From Colletotrichum lupini (taxonomy: Eukaryota > Ascomycota > Sordariomycetes > Glomerellales > Glomerellaceae): DNA of 64,000 nt. The notes beneath the pieces are model-generated. The model was not told the DNA's origin. It saw nothing but the letters and a program-made list of their open reading frames with translations, and made no database searches. Numbering within the stretch: the stretch's first letter is position 1; each line of letters starts with the position of its first letter. Of the stretch, positions 34,466 through 47,200 are shown piece by piece. Both the position numbers and the translations under genes were made by a program. The DNA lies in NCBI RefSeq assembly GCF_023278565.1, contig NC_064677.1:4030001-4094000 (forward strand), given 5' to 3'.

Positions 34466-34881
34466 CTTGAATCAGTTGTTTGACCGAGAGGGATGGAAGG
34501 GTATCAAAAGGTGCGTGATGTGATGGACAAGAGAGAGGAGAGAGAAAAGTTCAGGTTCCCCGCCAGGGTGACAGTAATTTTTTTGAATGAAATTTCGACC
34601 GCAGTGCCCCGCCACCCGAAAGCCCCTCGCTCGATTGACGGCAGCTCGAACGCCAGGGCAACCAGCTGCGGTGTGTGAGGGGTAAAGTGCGGCAAGAAAG
34701 GATCCAAGCGTCTGTGGCGCTCACGCCACACCACGTGACTCGCGTATCGTCCGATGTTCTGCCGTAACCCAGCTACGAAGCTAGGAAAGATTTCTGTCTA
34801 TTGGTGTTCAAGTCTGTCTCCAGTTCACGATATCGCGACAGCAACCGCATCAACGAGGGCGCTGCTCGAGGTCCCGCAACA
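34466..34881. promoter_or_regulatory. divergent promoter eEF1-gamma / uS9m
   Basis: 416 bp shared by two translation genes, one cytosolic and one mitochondrial. It carries CACGTGAC (34732-34739), an exact Cbf1-type site read on the minus strand. Confidence 0.55.
34732..34739. promoter_or_regulatory. extended E-box CACGTGAC
   Basis: Reverse complement GTCACGTG fits RTCACRTG, the Cbf1/CPF1 consensus; 150 bp upstream of the uS9m start. Motif match only. Confidence 0.4.
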
Positions 34882-35882
34882 ATGTCGAGCTTACGCCAGG
34901 GCCTGCAGCAGACGCTCTGCTTGCGCCAACTGGCAAAGGGTCAGTCGATGAAGCCTCAATGGCAACGATCGAGCCTGCAATCGAGCTTCAAGAGCCTGTC
35001 GACTACGAGCGATCCTCAAGTTGAAAACAGCGAATCCAAAATCGACACAAAGCTGGATTTGCCTCCCCAGCGGCCTTTTGAAGGGATCACGAAGGCTCGT
35101 CCACTACCCATCTCGCCATCCTACTTCTCCAGAGAGCCTCGCTTCAACGACGCCTACATCCGACTTTCTGCTCTCGTGGAGAGATACCAGCACCTTCCTT
35201 TGGCGCCCCCGGAATTGGTCCCACGACAAATATGGAGGAACTTGAAGGGTTACCGACAGACCACTGGAGAACCAGTCAAGGCGATGCCCTTTAGCCAAGT
35301 TCTTACCATGGTTAAGCGGCTGCATCAGATCCACCCCGGACTGATGCCCAGCGAGGTCAAAGAAGCCCTGCAGGAATTCAAACGCGATATCGACCCGTAC
35401 AAGAATGTGGCCAAGGTTGTGCCTCTCGACAGATATGGACGCGCTTTAGGTGTTGGCCGTAGGAAGACGTCGAGCGCCCGCGCTTGGGTTGTGGAGGGCA
35501 CTGGAGAGATGCTGATCAACGGCAAACCCCTGAACGAGGCATTCGGCAGAGTTCATGATCGTGAGAGCGCCATCTGGGCGCTCCGGAGCACTGCGAGAAC
35601 AGACAAGTACAACGTGTGGGCACTTGTTGAAGGCGGCGGTGTGACCGGTCAAGCCGAGGCTCTTACGTTGGCAATTGCCAAGGCTGTCTTGGTCCACGAA
35701 CCAGCTCTTAAGCCGATACTAAGAAAAGGTAAGTCAACTCCCGTGGTGAGAGTGATCTTCGGTTTGTTGCTGACAAGTTCAACGCTACAGCTGGCTGCAT
35801 TACCCGCGATCCTAGACAAGTTGAGAGAAAGAAGCATGGTCATGTCAAGGCCAGAAAGATGCCCGCCTGGGTCAAGAGATAG
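34882..35882 (+). CDS. MRPS9: mitochondrial small ribosomal subunit protein uS9m (312 aa)
   Basis: Two exons, 34882-35728 and 35791-35882. The intron (GTAAGT...ACAG) restores Ala. Without splicing the frame runs on for another 180 codons, which is an artefact. A basic presequence-like N-terminus ([19 protein letters not shown]) is followed by a mitochondrial-specific extension. The universal S9 domain begins near residue 190: [52 protein letters not shown], and after splicing [20 protein letters not shown] ending in WVKR. The C-terminal Lys-Arg tail is the part that reaches the P-site tRNA in all S9 proteins. It functions in the mitoribosome. Confidence 0.95.
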
Positions 35883-38800
35883 AAATCTCTTTCAATGCGT
35901 GGCGTTCATGATGGCATCGCCAGGCAATGTTCTCATTTTGTTGTTGTACTACCACCCCCGTGTATTCATAGAACAGAGGCAGCTCTTACAATGCCAGCCT
36001 ATGATGTATACTTGCCTCATGTCCCATATCGGCGGGCGAATTCCTCTCAAAGGGAATTACTTCGTAATATGTGAGCCCAAATTACGCAAAGGAATAATGC
36101 GGCTAGGGCACAGCTACGACACAGCTTGGACACGGTCAACTCCGGTCTACCTGCTCGGCATAGCTCGCAGTCTCCTTGTACCAGCACGGATCCAGAGGTG
36201 TTGGAGCTTTGGACGAGTCTGCTATCGGTACTACCGGCTGCGCTTGATAGCTGGAAAGCAAATTGCAGGCATGAAGAGGTGAGGAATCATATCCGGCAAC
36301 ACACTAGTTGAACGGGTTGACAGAAAGCGGTCGGTTTAGCGTCAACGCTCTTGCTACCACGCCTTGATACCTGATCCATGCAATTCGCGGAGAAGCAACG
36401 TGGTGTCTTCGATTCTAATTGTCCTTATCCCAACTGCAACTGATAGACAACAGACCTTGGACCATGAATCAACGCAAAAGTCAGAGTTAACAACCAATTT
36501 GATTATTAGATGGTTCAATGTCAGGATCTGGAACCTAGTGTTGGAATGCTCAGGACCGACATTCGGAAGCGCGATTTAGGGCCACCCTCTATGTCCTGCC
36601 GTCATTGACCGCAGTGGTGGCAGTAACTATTGTCGCGACAGAGATGTCTTTTGGCTGATACGGTTCATTTAACTAGCGCGTGCAATGACCACTTGCAACG
36701 GTTGTACGTGTACCTTACGGAGCGGCCGTGAAAGGTTTTTCGGCGCGCATTGAAACTGGGTCTGAGAGAGAGTGAAGGTAGCCCCCGTGTGTCATTATCA
36801 GGCCAGAATCATAGACCACAAGCTGGCACCTGTGTAAAGCTGCGGGCGGGTTGAAGTTGTGGACGTTATTAGAGGGGTCCGTGAGCAAGCGCGTTGACAT
36901 CTCTGGCGTCAAGGCTAGTGATGGCGCCCCTATTGCCAACGTTGCAGAAGTGCGTCCGCCGAGGGCCTTGTTTCAATTTCCCACACAAGGTAACCCCTAA
37001 AGGAGACGACAGCGAGAGCACAGACGCTCAAGCCTGTCCTGTCCTCCGAAGGTTTCTAGAAGCATGGCACGAGTAAATCGAAGGTTCGTGGAGCTGGTTT
37101 CACCTTTTGGTGGCCGTTTTCGGTGACGGCTTTGTTCTTCCGGTGATGGGTTTAATCGGAGGGTGAAGCTGGAGATGGTGGACAGCACGACTCGGCTGGT
37201 TTCGCCGCATCAGGCAAGGCGGCACTTGAGATGAGCAGGCCGTTACTATTGCCATGTACGTTTTGGACAAGAACGTGGGAGAGCATGGGGCGTATATCCC
37301 GATGCAAGGAGGGAACGACAAAGGTTCTGAACCAATCGACCGGCGGGCGAGGCGCAATAACGGTAGCGGCAGAGGCGGTGATGGCAGCTTGAGACGACGG
37401 GATGGGGTGGTGGGTAGTGGTTTGTGGTTTTGGGAGGGAGGCAAGATCGGAACAATGCTAGACGATGCGATAACGAGGCTATTGAGCTCGAGCTGCCAAC
37501 GTGTGCTCCAAACACCCTCCGACGTTACATTCTTTTCTGAGGCCATGTGCTTGAGTGGATGGAAGATCGGACTGAGGTTGGGGAAGGATCTCTCTGCGGG
37601 CTGACTTTCTTTTGGCGAGTGAGCATCTCATGGTGAGCTCCGGGGATCAACCAGGCGTCGGTTGAGATGATCGACGGTAGTCGCCTTGTGTGAGGCTGAG
37701 ATCGGCCCAAGAACATCCAACGGCTGCGTGACGGGCCAGACCATGCCGAGGAAGAAAGGATTGGAGCCTTGAAGGAGGGGTGAAGTACACAAACACATGC
37801 ACACGCTAGGTCTGCCACACCACAATCGCAGGTGGCTACCTAGCACCTTGGAAGCATGCTTCAGGGTGTGTGTGTAGATGGAAAACGTGATCTCGACTAG
37901 AGCAAAGACGGCGATTGGGCGCCTCTCGTTCGACCGTTGGCGGTCAGTTTCCAAGGCACGACGCCCATCTCCGCTGAGTCGGGCCTTCAGTTATCTGGTA
38001 GAAGATTCGCTGTCCAAAGCTGTATTGTTACGGCTACAGACAGACGGTATTTGACAAGCCTCGGGAGACGAGTCGGGGATTTGGAGGGACGGCGCCGGCT
38101 GAAAAGCAGGTGACGGTGCTTTGTTGAAACCATCTGCTACGTCGTCTTAGGTAAGGCGTCGTGAAGGTTGCTGGAGACTCCCCACGTCAGCCAACCTCAC
38201 CTTGAAGCGATGCCGCAAACGCAGATGGCATACCTAAGCGCGGTTCTGAACGTTCTTAGCGCGCTTTACGCAGGCTTTGCCTGTCCAGACTCCAGCGCGG
38301 TGCCATGGTGCCTTGCATCCGGAGTTTAAGTTGCTGCGGTAAGGTAGCCGTAAGCCGTGCCTTGAGTCTTGAGAAGCCTTGGATGCAGGCAGCTGGTCCC
38401 CCGATGAGCTAGGCAGGTTGGGAATGCAATCAACCCGACTGGAAGAGGAGGAAGAAGAAGTGGGCGGGAGCGTTCCAGCGTAAGAAGTATGGTTGGGCCA
38501 TTGAGTTCGTGCTGCCCAAGGCGTGTGGGCAAGCGCTTGATTGGCACTCAACGCTGTAACCACACGTGCTTTATCTGGTCCAAGGTTTGTCGTCTTGGCC
38601 TTGGTTCTTGCGTCTGCAGTGAGTACTAGCGCAAGGTAAGGTAGTTCAGGCAAAAAGACAGACACCGAGTAAGGTCAGGATGGAGACACGATGTAGGTGG
38701 TATCGAAAGGCCGGCGGCGTGTGAAGAAGGTGTTGGTGTAATGGCGTATATTCCGGTATGGTGTGGTGTAGTGGAGCAGACAGCACGATGGGCGGCAGAA

Positions 38801-38892
38801 TGAGTGGACAATGGACGCTGGACTTTGGAGACTGGAGACTGGAGAGGAACGGTGTTCGGATGTCAAGAGAAAGACTCCAACGACATCGAGGG
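35883..38892. other. 3.0-kb region without recognisable gene
   Basis: Normal base composition with CpA and TpG present. Open frames up to about 150 codons occur on both strands at 37.1-37.6 kb, overlap each other and show no domain or signal peptide. This is the start of the gene-poor compartment. Confidence 0.5.
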
Positions 38893-38900
38893 AAAATTAA
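38893..38900. repeat. left target-site duplication, AAAATTAA
   Basis: Eight bases abutting the left terminal inverted repeat; the identical word abuts the right repeat at 39654. Confidence 0.8.
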
Positions 38901-38954
38901 GGGCGAGGATATCCTGCCAGCAGCTCCCGCTATTCTGCCCCCAGGCTGTGGCTT
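38901..38954 (+). repeat. left terminal inverted repeat
   Basis: First 43 bases are identical to the reverse complement of 39611-39653, then an imperfect match with one indel through TGTGGCT. Confidence 0.9.
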
Positions 38955-38984
38955 GACCTCCGCTGCCTCCGAGCCCGGAGCCTA

Positions 38985-39565
38985 GCTACCTACCTACCTA
39001 CCTACCTACTTATTATACTTACCTCTAACTACTACTTTATCGACCTTACCGTCGCTACTATTACTATTATTACTACCGTTAATTAAAACTATTCCTAACG
39101 TTAATATACTATAAAAAGGGAATAATCGCAAAATTAATAATCCCTTCGTTTATTAGCGCCGTTAATTATAATAAATATAGTTACGTAGAGTACGACTATT
39201 TACTTTATAACTAGCACTTCTTTACCCTACCTAAGGCTAGAGTAGCGCTTAACGAGGCTACTTACGAAATAGTAATCGTAATTAAAAATAATAATACCTC
39301 ATAAAGTTAACTTACTTAAATAAGTATCGTAAATCCTTAACCTCGTTTATAGACTACTATTAATAAGCCGCTACTAGCTTTTTAAATAAGTTAATTAAGT
39401 AGCTAGGTAATTAGGCTAATTTAATAGAATCGTCGACTTAGGCTAATACGTTAACTTAAACTAACGCGTCGATTATTATACTTTTTATTAAAATAATTTA
39501 AGTTAATTAACGGCCTCTAATTAGCCTAACCTACTTAAATACTAACTACGCAGAGCTTAGCTTAT
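38985..39565. repeat. RIP-mutated AT-rich interior of the TIR element
   Basis: Counting by eye from 39009 to 39560 I find four CpA and no TpG, against about 26 CpG. TpA is abundant. This is the signature of C-to-T mutation at CpA on both strands (repeat-induced point mutation). Confidence 0.85.
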
Positions 39566-39600
39566 ATATGTGCCTAAGACCGGCGGTCATATAGCGGCCG

Positions 39601-39653
39601 CAGCCACACTTGGGGGCAGAATAGCGGGAGCTGCTGGCAGGATATCCTCGCCC
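39601..39653 (-). repeat. right terminal inverted repeat
   Basis: Mirror copy of 38901-38954; it ends in CCTCGCCC next to the right AAAATTAA. Confidence 0.9.
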
Positions 39654-39661
39654 AAAATTAA
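39654..39661. repeat. right target-site duplication, AAAATTAA
   Basis: Identical to 38893-38900. Confidence 0.8.
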
Positions 39662-42600
39662 TCGTGTTGGAGAAACTCCGCCCCAGTCCCACAGTGGTAC
39701 TTAGAATGCATTAGCCGGACGCAGCGTTTGACTTTGGAGAAGAGCAGGAAACCCGTGGGCCGCTAGACCTATCGGGTATTCGAGGGTTTGAACTAAGCTA
39801 TTACTCCGTGTCTACCTTACCTTGGTGTGAAGAGCGTGATATGTACACCCGACGGCACTTGATCCGGATGTCTTGCTCGTCTCCTTTTATCTTTACTCCG
39901 AATGCCATTCCGAATGTATCGTACCCGGGGGAGCAATGATGAAGTAGGTAAAGCATAAGCGCGGCGAGCGCAAGCTTTCCATTTCCATTGCATGAACCAA
40001 AATATTTTGTATCTGGCTTCGTCGCATGACAAGGTAGGTAGGTAGTACCGACGTACTTGCTAGTTACACAGACGGATACTGCCCGCCCTTGGATGTCGTA
40101 GTAGTAAATGGAAGTATGGAAGGTGCGCTGAGATGTTCTTTCCCGAAATAGCTTCCCCGACGTTCCAACTTCCTGCCTCAGTTGATACTATATTTTTTGA
40201 GGCCCGTAAGGCGTCAACAGTACGTGTACATACCTATTCTATTGGGGAGGCGCGTCCCCTGCATCAAGGCACTCGATCTCCCAAAATGGAAGGGGCAAAA
40301 GCTCGCCTCACAGCTCACTTCTATCAGCCACCTTACACGACAATAACCGTCATCTACCTTACAAGGCAACTTCCATATCTTACGCGTGTAGAGGTACGAT
40401 GCTACGGGTACGGATACAAGCGATGAAGCGACCTGGAACACTCGGACGTCTTTTCTCACATCTCATTACGCTGGATCAGAGCTGTCGTGATGAAATCTCG
40501 TCGAAATGTGGATCCCAGCCCCCCGAAATGCAGGCTCACGCACGGCATTGGTAATGGGAGCATATCCGTAGCGGAACCGCAATGCTTTTCACCGGAGATG
40601 TGAGGCCCACCACATCGCGGCATCTCACAACGTCTGTGAGCACTGAGCCCCAGACCACAATTTTGTTCCCCTGCGTCTTGGTGCCGCGGAAGCAACGCAA
40701 ATACGTCCGGGTCAACCTACGTCCGAATCGCGCGCGCTCGACCCTCACCCGACCTCACCTCAATACTCCGTACATACACGGTACGGATACACCTCATCTC
40801 ATCTGCCCTGAGCCTTCAGGTGCAGTACGAAGTACTCGGGCTGAGGTAGGTATTGCGTATGCGCAGTCTGGACTATGCACCGCAATTTGGTGGAAAGCAT
40901 GCTTACTCAAGGTATCCGTACGGATACATCCACCACTGCCACACACCCAGGCTCGACAAACGACCCCATGAACAATACAACTATAGACACATCATGCCTC
41001 GCCAAGGGGAGGCACAGAACCTTACTGGGAGAAACTTGGTGGTAAGGCAAGGTCTGGTCGTTTTTGCCGTGTCCAGGGAGCGTTCCGACTAATGCAATCT
41101 CAAATGACAGAGGACACTCCGACTGCAGGTGCTCATCACCTCCCACCTCCTCCTCGTTTGCCGAAAGCCAAGTACCAAGCGAGGCTGGTTGGGTTTTGCT
41201 CCTGTTCCTGAAGCAAGCAGTTGAGAAGCTTTCACACCACCTCTCTGGGCTGAGTTCCACACAAGACCAACCGAAGCCATCGTCCAGCCAGATGCTGCAT
41301 CGAGCTGCCAGGCGAACCCCACCTTCTCGACCTCTGCAACATTCGCAATAGAGCAATGGGAGCCATTCACAGGCCTGCCCGTCCATGTGTGAAATGTTGT
41401 ATTCAGGCACGATCCCTGTATCGCTAGGGCTCCTCCTCAAAAGGGCCCCGACTCAGAGGAGAGGGGACCAGAGAGGGGGTGACCTTCAACCCTGCAGCTG
41501 CAGTAGGAGCAGCCACATCCACAATGTACAGATACATTGCCGCGTTCCGTACACTCCGAACCACTCAAGCAAGGTACCGGCACTCGTTCAGGAACCCACA
41601 GAGCCCAGGTTTGCAACCCTGGCTGCCTGACCGGGGTCTTGCATCGACCTCTTCGACCTCACTTGCTAAGTTGCTCCCCGTCTAATCCTTTCTGGCGCTC
41701 ACCTATATGCCCCTTGGCACGCTCGACATTCGCGCAAGGTTCATGGTTCTTGTCTTTCATCAAGGCCAACGCGTGTTCACTTTGCAATCACCAAGGTACC
41801 TATACCTTCGATTCAAATATCTCCGTCTCTATTTACCTGCGCACCATGCAAAGTACTGCTCCTAAAAAGAAGGCTGCAATTGACTTGGAACTGCACAGAT
41901 ATGCACGTCCATCAAGTACTCCAAGGCCCGTCTGCATAATGTTCTTCTCGAATGAAAGTGTCAACGTCCGTGCCGCTTTCCCTTTCGTCTCGTGAAAGAA
42001 TACCTACTCGGATGCACTTAGGGAAATGGCCATCCAAGACCGGTAAATCGAAAAGTGAGGCTTCCATCACCGCACCCATTGGGCATCGTCGAGTCTCACC
42101 AAGTCGCCGAACCTGGTCTGGTTCGGGCAGGTTATCAATACCATTCGGTTTTTTTTCGCACTCGTCAGCGAAAGGGGGTTTCGAGTCCTTGTGTGTCAAC
42201 TTGGCTGGCCCCCTTTCCAATATTCCAAATGGCTGCGTGTCATTTTCATTTCTCGCCTTCCATTGGCTTCGAAGACTCTATCAATGAGAGACTCGCGGGA
42301 ACGGAAGCCTCTTCCTGTCTGGTCTTGACTTGACAACTGCTCCACCGATTTCCTTTTAGCCCAATTTTTCTTGGGGGCCGATTCGGGCCATTTTCCATCT
42401 GGGATTTTTTCCCCCTCACACGAAATCTGCAGTTAACGTGCAGTGTATCCCCCCCCCCCCCCCCCCCCCCAATCCGAGACGGCTCGATTTGCCTCGTTGC
42501 ACATCGGTATCTCCCCCCAAGTTTGACTGAATCGCGACGAAAAAGCTGTTCCTGCTGGCTTCATTGGTGGCTCTGAAACCTGAGAAATCGGGCTTCAATT

Positions 42601-44220
42601 GTCAGCTTGAGGTTCGCTCTCCCACACTGGTTTGACGCATATTATCAGAGGCCAAGCCCAAACAAGCGTCTCGAAGTCCAGTGGACGGGGGCTTGGCTAT
42701 TGGCTGAAATTGGAGGCCATAATGAGTCGGGTTCCTTTGTAGGGATGCAGTTGCTGCACGATTCAAGTATCGAGTTTAGCTGGGACTTGGCTAGCTGGTC
42801 TGTACCGGCTAACGGTTACCCCATTCGCATAACGATGCGCTTCAAGTTCCGATTTCTTAGTCAACGAGGTTGCCAGCCGGGGCGAGAGACACTTGAAGCA
42901 TGGTTTATCGTTGTCTCGAGCATCTGAAGTGTGAGAGATTCGACGGCTTTGTCATGCTCTCCCTAGTCTCTCCTCTTTTTTTTCCCTCCTCCGCTCCGAA
43001 GCTGACGATCAGTCTGTTGCTCCGCCATGGACTGAAGTGGGTGTCTACGACGACGATGTATGTACGTCATTCGGCATCGGCAGTGCATCGCCTCGCCTCG
43101 CCTCATCATTGAAGGGCTTTTTATCTGGGGTCTGAAGCTCTACCGACAGAAGCAATCGAAGCCAGGCTAACGAATACGGTGCCTCGAGGGTTCCAAATGG
43201 GACCCAGTGACAAGGCCTTTCGGCGGAAAACAATGTGCCGGGGAAAGAAGAGGGTAAAGGTGCTTCACAAAAGAAATGCAAGCAATTGTGTGGAAGAGTG
43301 GCTGGAGTGCGCTTCCCCCTGGCTGAGAGCCAGGGGAGGCGAAGGAGTACCAACGAACAAGGGTCACTGGGCTTGTCTCATAGAGGTAATAAACAACGCC
43401 CCCAAATCCAGCCATCTGGGTGCTCACAGACTTTTTTTAACTTTTACGATCCCTCCAGCTCATCGTCCAGGGGGCTCGTCATTGGCATCGCACCGAGGGG
43501 AAAGCAGTAGAGCAGGACAGGGACTCTGTATCATTCTCTCCATTCATTCAGTCAATCAGGTGATCTCTTGTCTCAGCTTCATCAGCAACCCGACCGCCTG
43601 CGGTCCCGATCGGAGGAACTCAAATCGTAGCTGGTATTATTGAGAAGAGGAGATGACGGATTAAGTCATATCGATGACCCCAACTACTCAGACCCGCCCG
43701 ACATCGAGCAGAAAATCGAAACGAAACGGGTCACAGTGTGGGCGGACACATTGACTTTTACAGACACCGGGGCCGAACTTTTCCAGAGCAGAACTGTAGA
43801 ATGAAAGGGACAGTGGCATCCAACCATGCCAGGACTCTCTCGAGAGTCGATGCCCGATCAAGTAGGTAGAGGAGGAGACATGGCTTAAACACGAGGTACA
43901 GCAAAGCCAGTGACGATGAAGCAATACAAACTGACATAAGGTGCAATAGGCAAGTACCGTAGGTATGTCAGCCCCCGATGGGGTGTGAAAGAGAATGGAA
44001 GGGCGTGCTTCGAGCAACCCCATCACTGCCGCGAAACAGACGAGAGAAAACGAAGGGGTGGGAAGAATGGGAAGGGGACCAACAAGCAAGCTCAGCACAC
44101 CCCCATGGCAGTCTTTCCCTGGCTGAGCCGGCTGCTTTGCTTCCATCTCATCCATCCCATCCCATCTCATCTCTCGTCGTCTGTCCGCCCGTCCGTCCTC
44201 TCGATACACTCTGCTGAGCC
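39662..44220. other. 4.6-kb gene-poor region
   Basis: I recognise no gene. Short open frames on both strands have no recognisable domain. GTACGGATAC-type words recur at 40390-40930. A C22 homopolymer lies at 42449. CpA and TpG are present, so this stretch is not RIP-mutated. Confidence 0.5.
42449..42470. repeat. C22 homopolymer
   Basis: Twenty-two consecutive C bases in the intergenic region. Confidence 0.9.
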
Positions 44221-47200
44221 ATACCTCTTGTCTCCCCCTCAATACTCCTCTCAGATACTGAGGAAGTGTGGAAGAAAGAAGAGAGCCGCCCGTTTGCCGC
44301 GTTTTTCATTATATCGATATTTCAATCGACAACTGTCCATCGCCTATCTCTACTCATTCACACCGTGCCCCATCGAGCTTTACTTATCCTGAGGTCATCC
44401 GTACTACCAGATCAGACCGCCCAACTCTCACCAACAATAACGCACCAGCGATTACCGTAGCAAAACCCAAAGCTCTCTGCGGCTTTACATTCCAGAGTCC
44501 TGCAGACGAACCCAGCGCAAGGCACCTGACAAGACCTGACTCTGTGCTCGCAAACTAGCCCCGGTTATGGGGTGTGAGCCAGTTGGCTTTGGCTCTGCTG
44601 CATAAGCCTCTTTACTCTTACCACCTTTGACTCTTCTGTCTTTCTCTTACACACACACATACGCGCACCCACCTTCGCTCTTCTCTCTCTCTTCATCTAC
44701 TTCTCTCCAAACACCTCGTCTCGTCATTCTTACTCGGGGTAGTCGTAAAGTGTTACAGCACGCACTGCAGCGGTCACCTGTCCAGACTTACCCGGCCAGT
44801 TCAAGTCTTACTTGCCTGCCTCTCAAGCCGTTTGCTCTCTTTCTCTTGCTCTTCAACTCAGCAACAATCGGAAGGAAAGATACATCAGATACAACTACCT
44901 CTCCCAAGTCTTCGTATCTCACACCCCCTTGCCATCCGCCTATCCTGCCTCTACCCATCGTCGGCGCCAACACAAGCACAAGCCCACCCTCCATTGCAAG
45001 AGAGACACTCGATCGCCCACTCACACTCAGTCTCTCGCACCCACGTCAATGTCCACACCCATCAATCATCTATCGCCTGCATCTCGTCCATTTTTGTCCA
45101 CTACGCCTTCTTTACCAGACAGCCGGTTGCCAACCAGGGAACCCCCATCTTTCGACATTACCTTGCAGATCGCTGCATAACGTGCCTCGTTCGGCCGGGT
45201 GTCAGCTCCAACTTCATCTCCCCAACTCCAGATCCAGCTCGAGGTTCTCGACGTCGTTCGACAACTATATCCATACCTTATTAAAGATTCAAAGCTCCAT
45301 CTCGCAGGTTCGTTCCGCTACGGCCGCTACTTTGCTCTGCTGGTGCCGCACTTTTACTCTTTTGCCCGCAGTTCTCTTGCTGGGCTGCCACGCGCATTTG
45401 GACCAGGGCAATCCTTTTGGAGAAGACGAACTTGTCAGCAGGCATTGAGCCAGTTCGGCCTCTTCACTTTTTTTTTTTTGAGGTAAAACCACTTTTAGAT
45501 TACATCTGGGTCTTCCTGGCGCGGTACGAGGTCCAGCTTGTTTCTCTTTGGGGCCATCTAGCCGCACTTGGATTGAATCTGCCCTACCTTACTCCACGGA
45601 ACGGATACTTCCTCGACCACGGCGCTGTCTGCCGGGTTCATTACTCTTTTGCTCTGCATTACACTACAATCAACCGACCGGTAGTGGTACTTGTTGGGCT
45701 CCTCTCGCTCGCCATTGTCTCTGCCACTGGCTTCGGGTCTTCTTTTTTAGTCCCATCCGTCCCCTCCTCCCGGCACAGACTTCCTTGGGCTTGGTCTACC
45801 TAGCTTCCATCATTGGTCTGTTCCCCTTTGGATTGGAAGGCAAGTGCTTGCTTGTCTCTTCTTCTTTTTCACTCTGGCAGCAGCTGCTTGTCTTCCCGCC
45901 TCACCTTAAGTTCCCGGGCCTCACTCTCACTCGCACACTCTCACTCACACACACACACACACTTCTTCCCATGTATCAATGTCACTCACTCACTCACACC
46001 CACCTACCTAGTTACCCCCATTTTAGTCCAGGTCTCTTTGGATTATCATTGCTTTTTTTTCATCTGCCCTCTTATTACTTTTTTTTCTCCCCTCACTCCC
46101 TACTTACACCCTTCCTTTAATTCTGATCCTGCCGGCATCGACCCATATCTGCATCCCTCCCATGTTATAAGACCAACCCCGAGACTACCGTTCACGTCTT
46201 CCTCCACACCAACACCCCGAATCCGCCCCATAACATCTCTCACATCGTCACAAGCTTACCCAGTTCTTCCCTGTCAGGCAAAAGCAGAACCCCCTTCCCC
46301 TCTCCAAGGCTACATAGACTCGCGTCTAGCCTCGCAGCACTAAGCTACGAGCAGTAAAAGTGGTCCTCGGTCTTGGTCCATCCACATCACGAGCCTCACC
46401 ACAAGCCCCATATCCCCCAACCCAGCACACGGCCGCACAGCCTCTCTCAAGGCTCAAGGCCCAAGCCTCGGGTCACCAACCTCATCTCAAGACCAGATCG
46501 GTCCGCCCGACGCTTGCTCTTGCTCTGACGAATCGCATCTTGCGTCAAGGCGACTCGGTGGTCGCTGAGACCCTGGTGCGGCTTCATTGCCCAAGCAGAT
46601 CGCGCAGGGACCGGCTTGTAATGTTGGACATCGTGGTGCATGCTCCATCCAGGATCTTCCTGGTATCAAACCTGACACCAGTTTGACAACTCAGCGCGAT
46701 ATCCACCCCATTCGCTGGCTTTTTGTTTACCAAAATCTAAACTTCTCTGACGACTCACAAGACACCAACGACTCGTCGCCAGTCTTCGTCTAGTCTTCCC
46801 GAACCTTCAGGCGTCAGGGCATGAAGTAGACCGGCGCTAGCTTCGCCGAGCTGGTCGCGACAAGCAAGTCTGAACAGTTAACTTCCTTGTTCTCCCCATC
46901 CTTTACTCTATCCGCCATCTTCCCTCCCAATTCAATTCATAAAAGCCACTTCTATTACCCTCCGCCCGAGGAACCTGCCAGCCCATCCCGTGCTGCCCTT
47001 TGCCCGGCTCGACATCAGACAGACCCTACATCGGCATCACACATCAGGCTCTCCGACCCCCAGGTCCAAGTCAACGCTTCCTTACCTTTGTCTCTTTTGA
47101 CATCTTGGAATCCATCGGCACCGACCTTGCCTCGCCATTATTAAGGCTCGCGACGTTACCATCCGCCAGTACCGCCTGGTCGAGTCCAGACCTCTGTCTA

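Larger units (their letters stand above)
38901..39653. mobile_element. 753-bp non-autonomous TIR DNA transposon with RIP-mutated interior
   Basis: Perfect 43-bp terminal inverted repeats (38901-38943 and 39611-39653) start GGGCGAGGATATCCTGCC. Similarity continues about 10 bp further with one indel. The element is bounded by an exact 8-bp duplication AAAATTAA. It encodes no protein, so it would be a MITE-like element moved by a transposase elsewhere. An 8-bp duplication is known for hAT, P and Merlin transposases; the terminus does not let me choose. The interior (about 38985-39565) is AT-rich, starts with CTAC repeats, and is almost free of CpA and TpG. Confidence 0.85.

Noticed and set aside
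35729..36282. Long C-terminal extension of the uS9m frame (to 493 codons)
   Set aside because: Read-through of an intron. Splicing at 35728/35791 gives the universal S9 C-terminus and a stop at 35882.
44627..45448. 273-codon Ser/Pro/Leu-rich plus-strand frame
   Set aside because: Lies in the pyrimidine-skewed region, where stop codons are rare for compositional reasons; no domain and no conservation visible.
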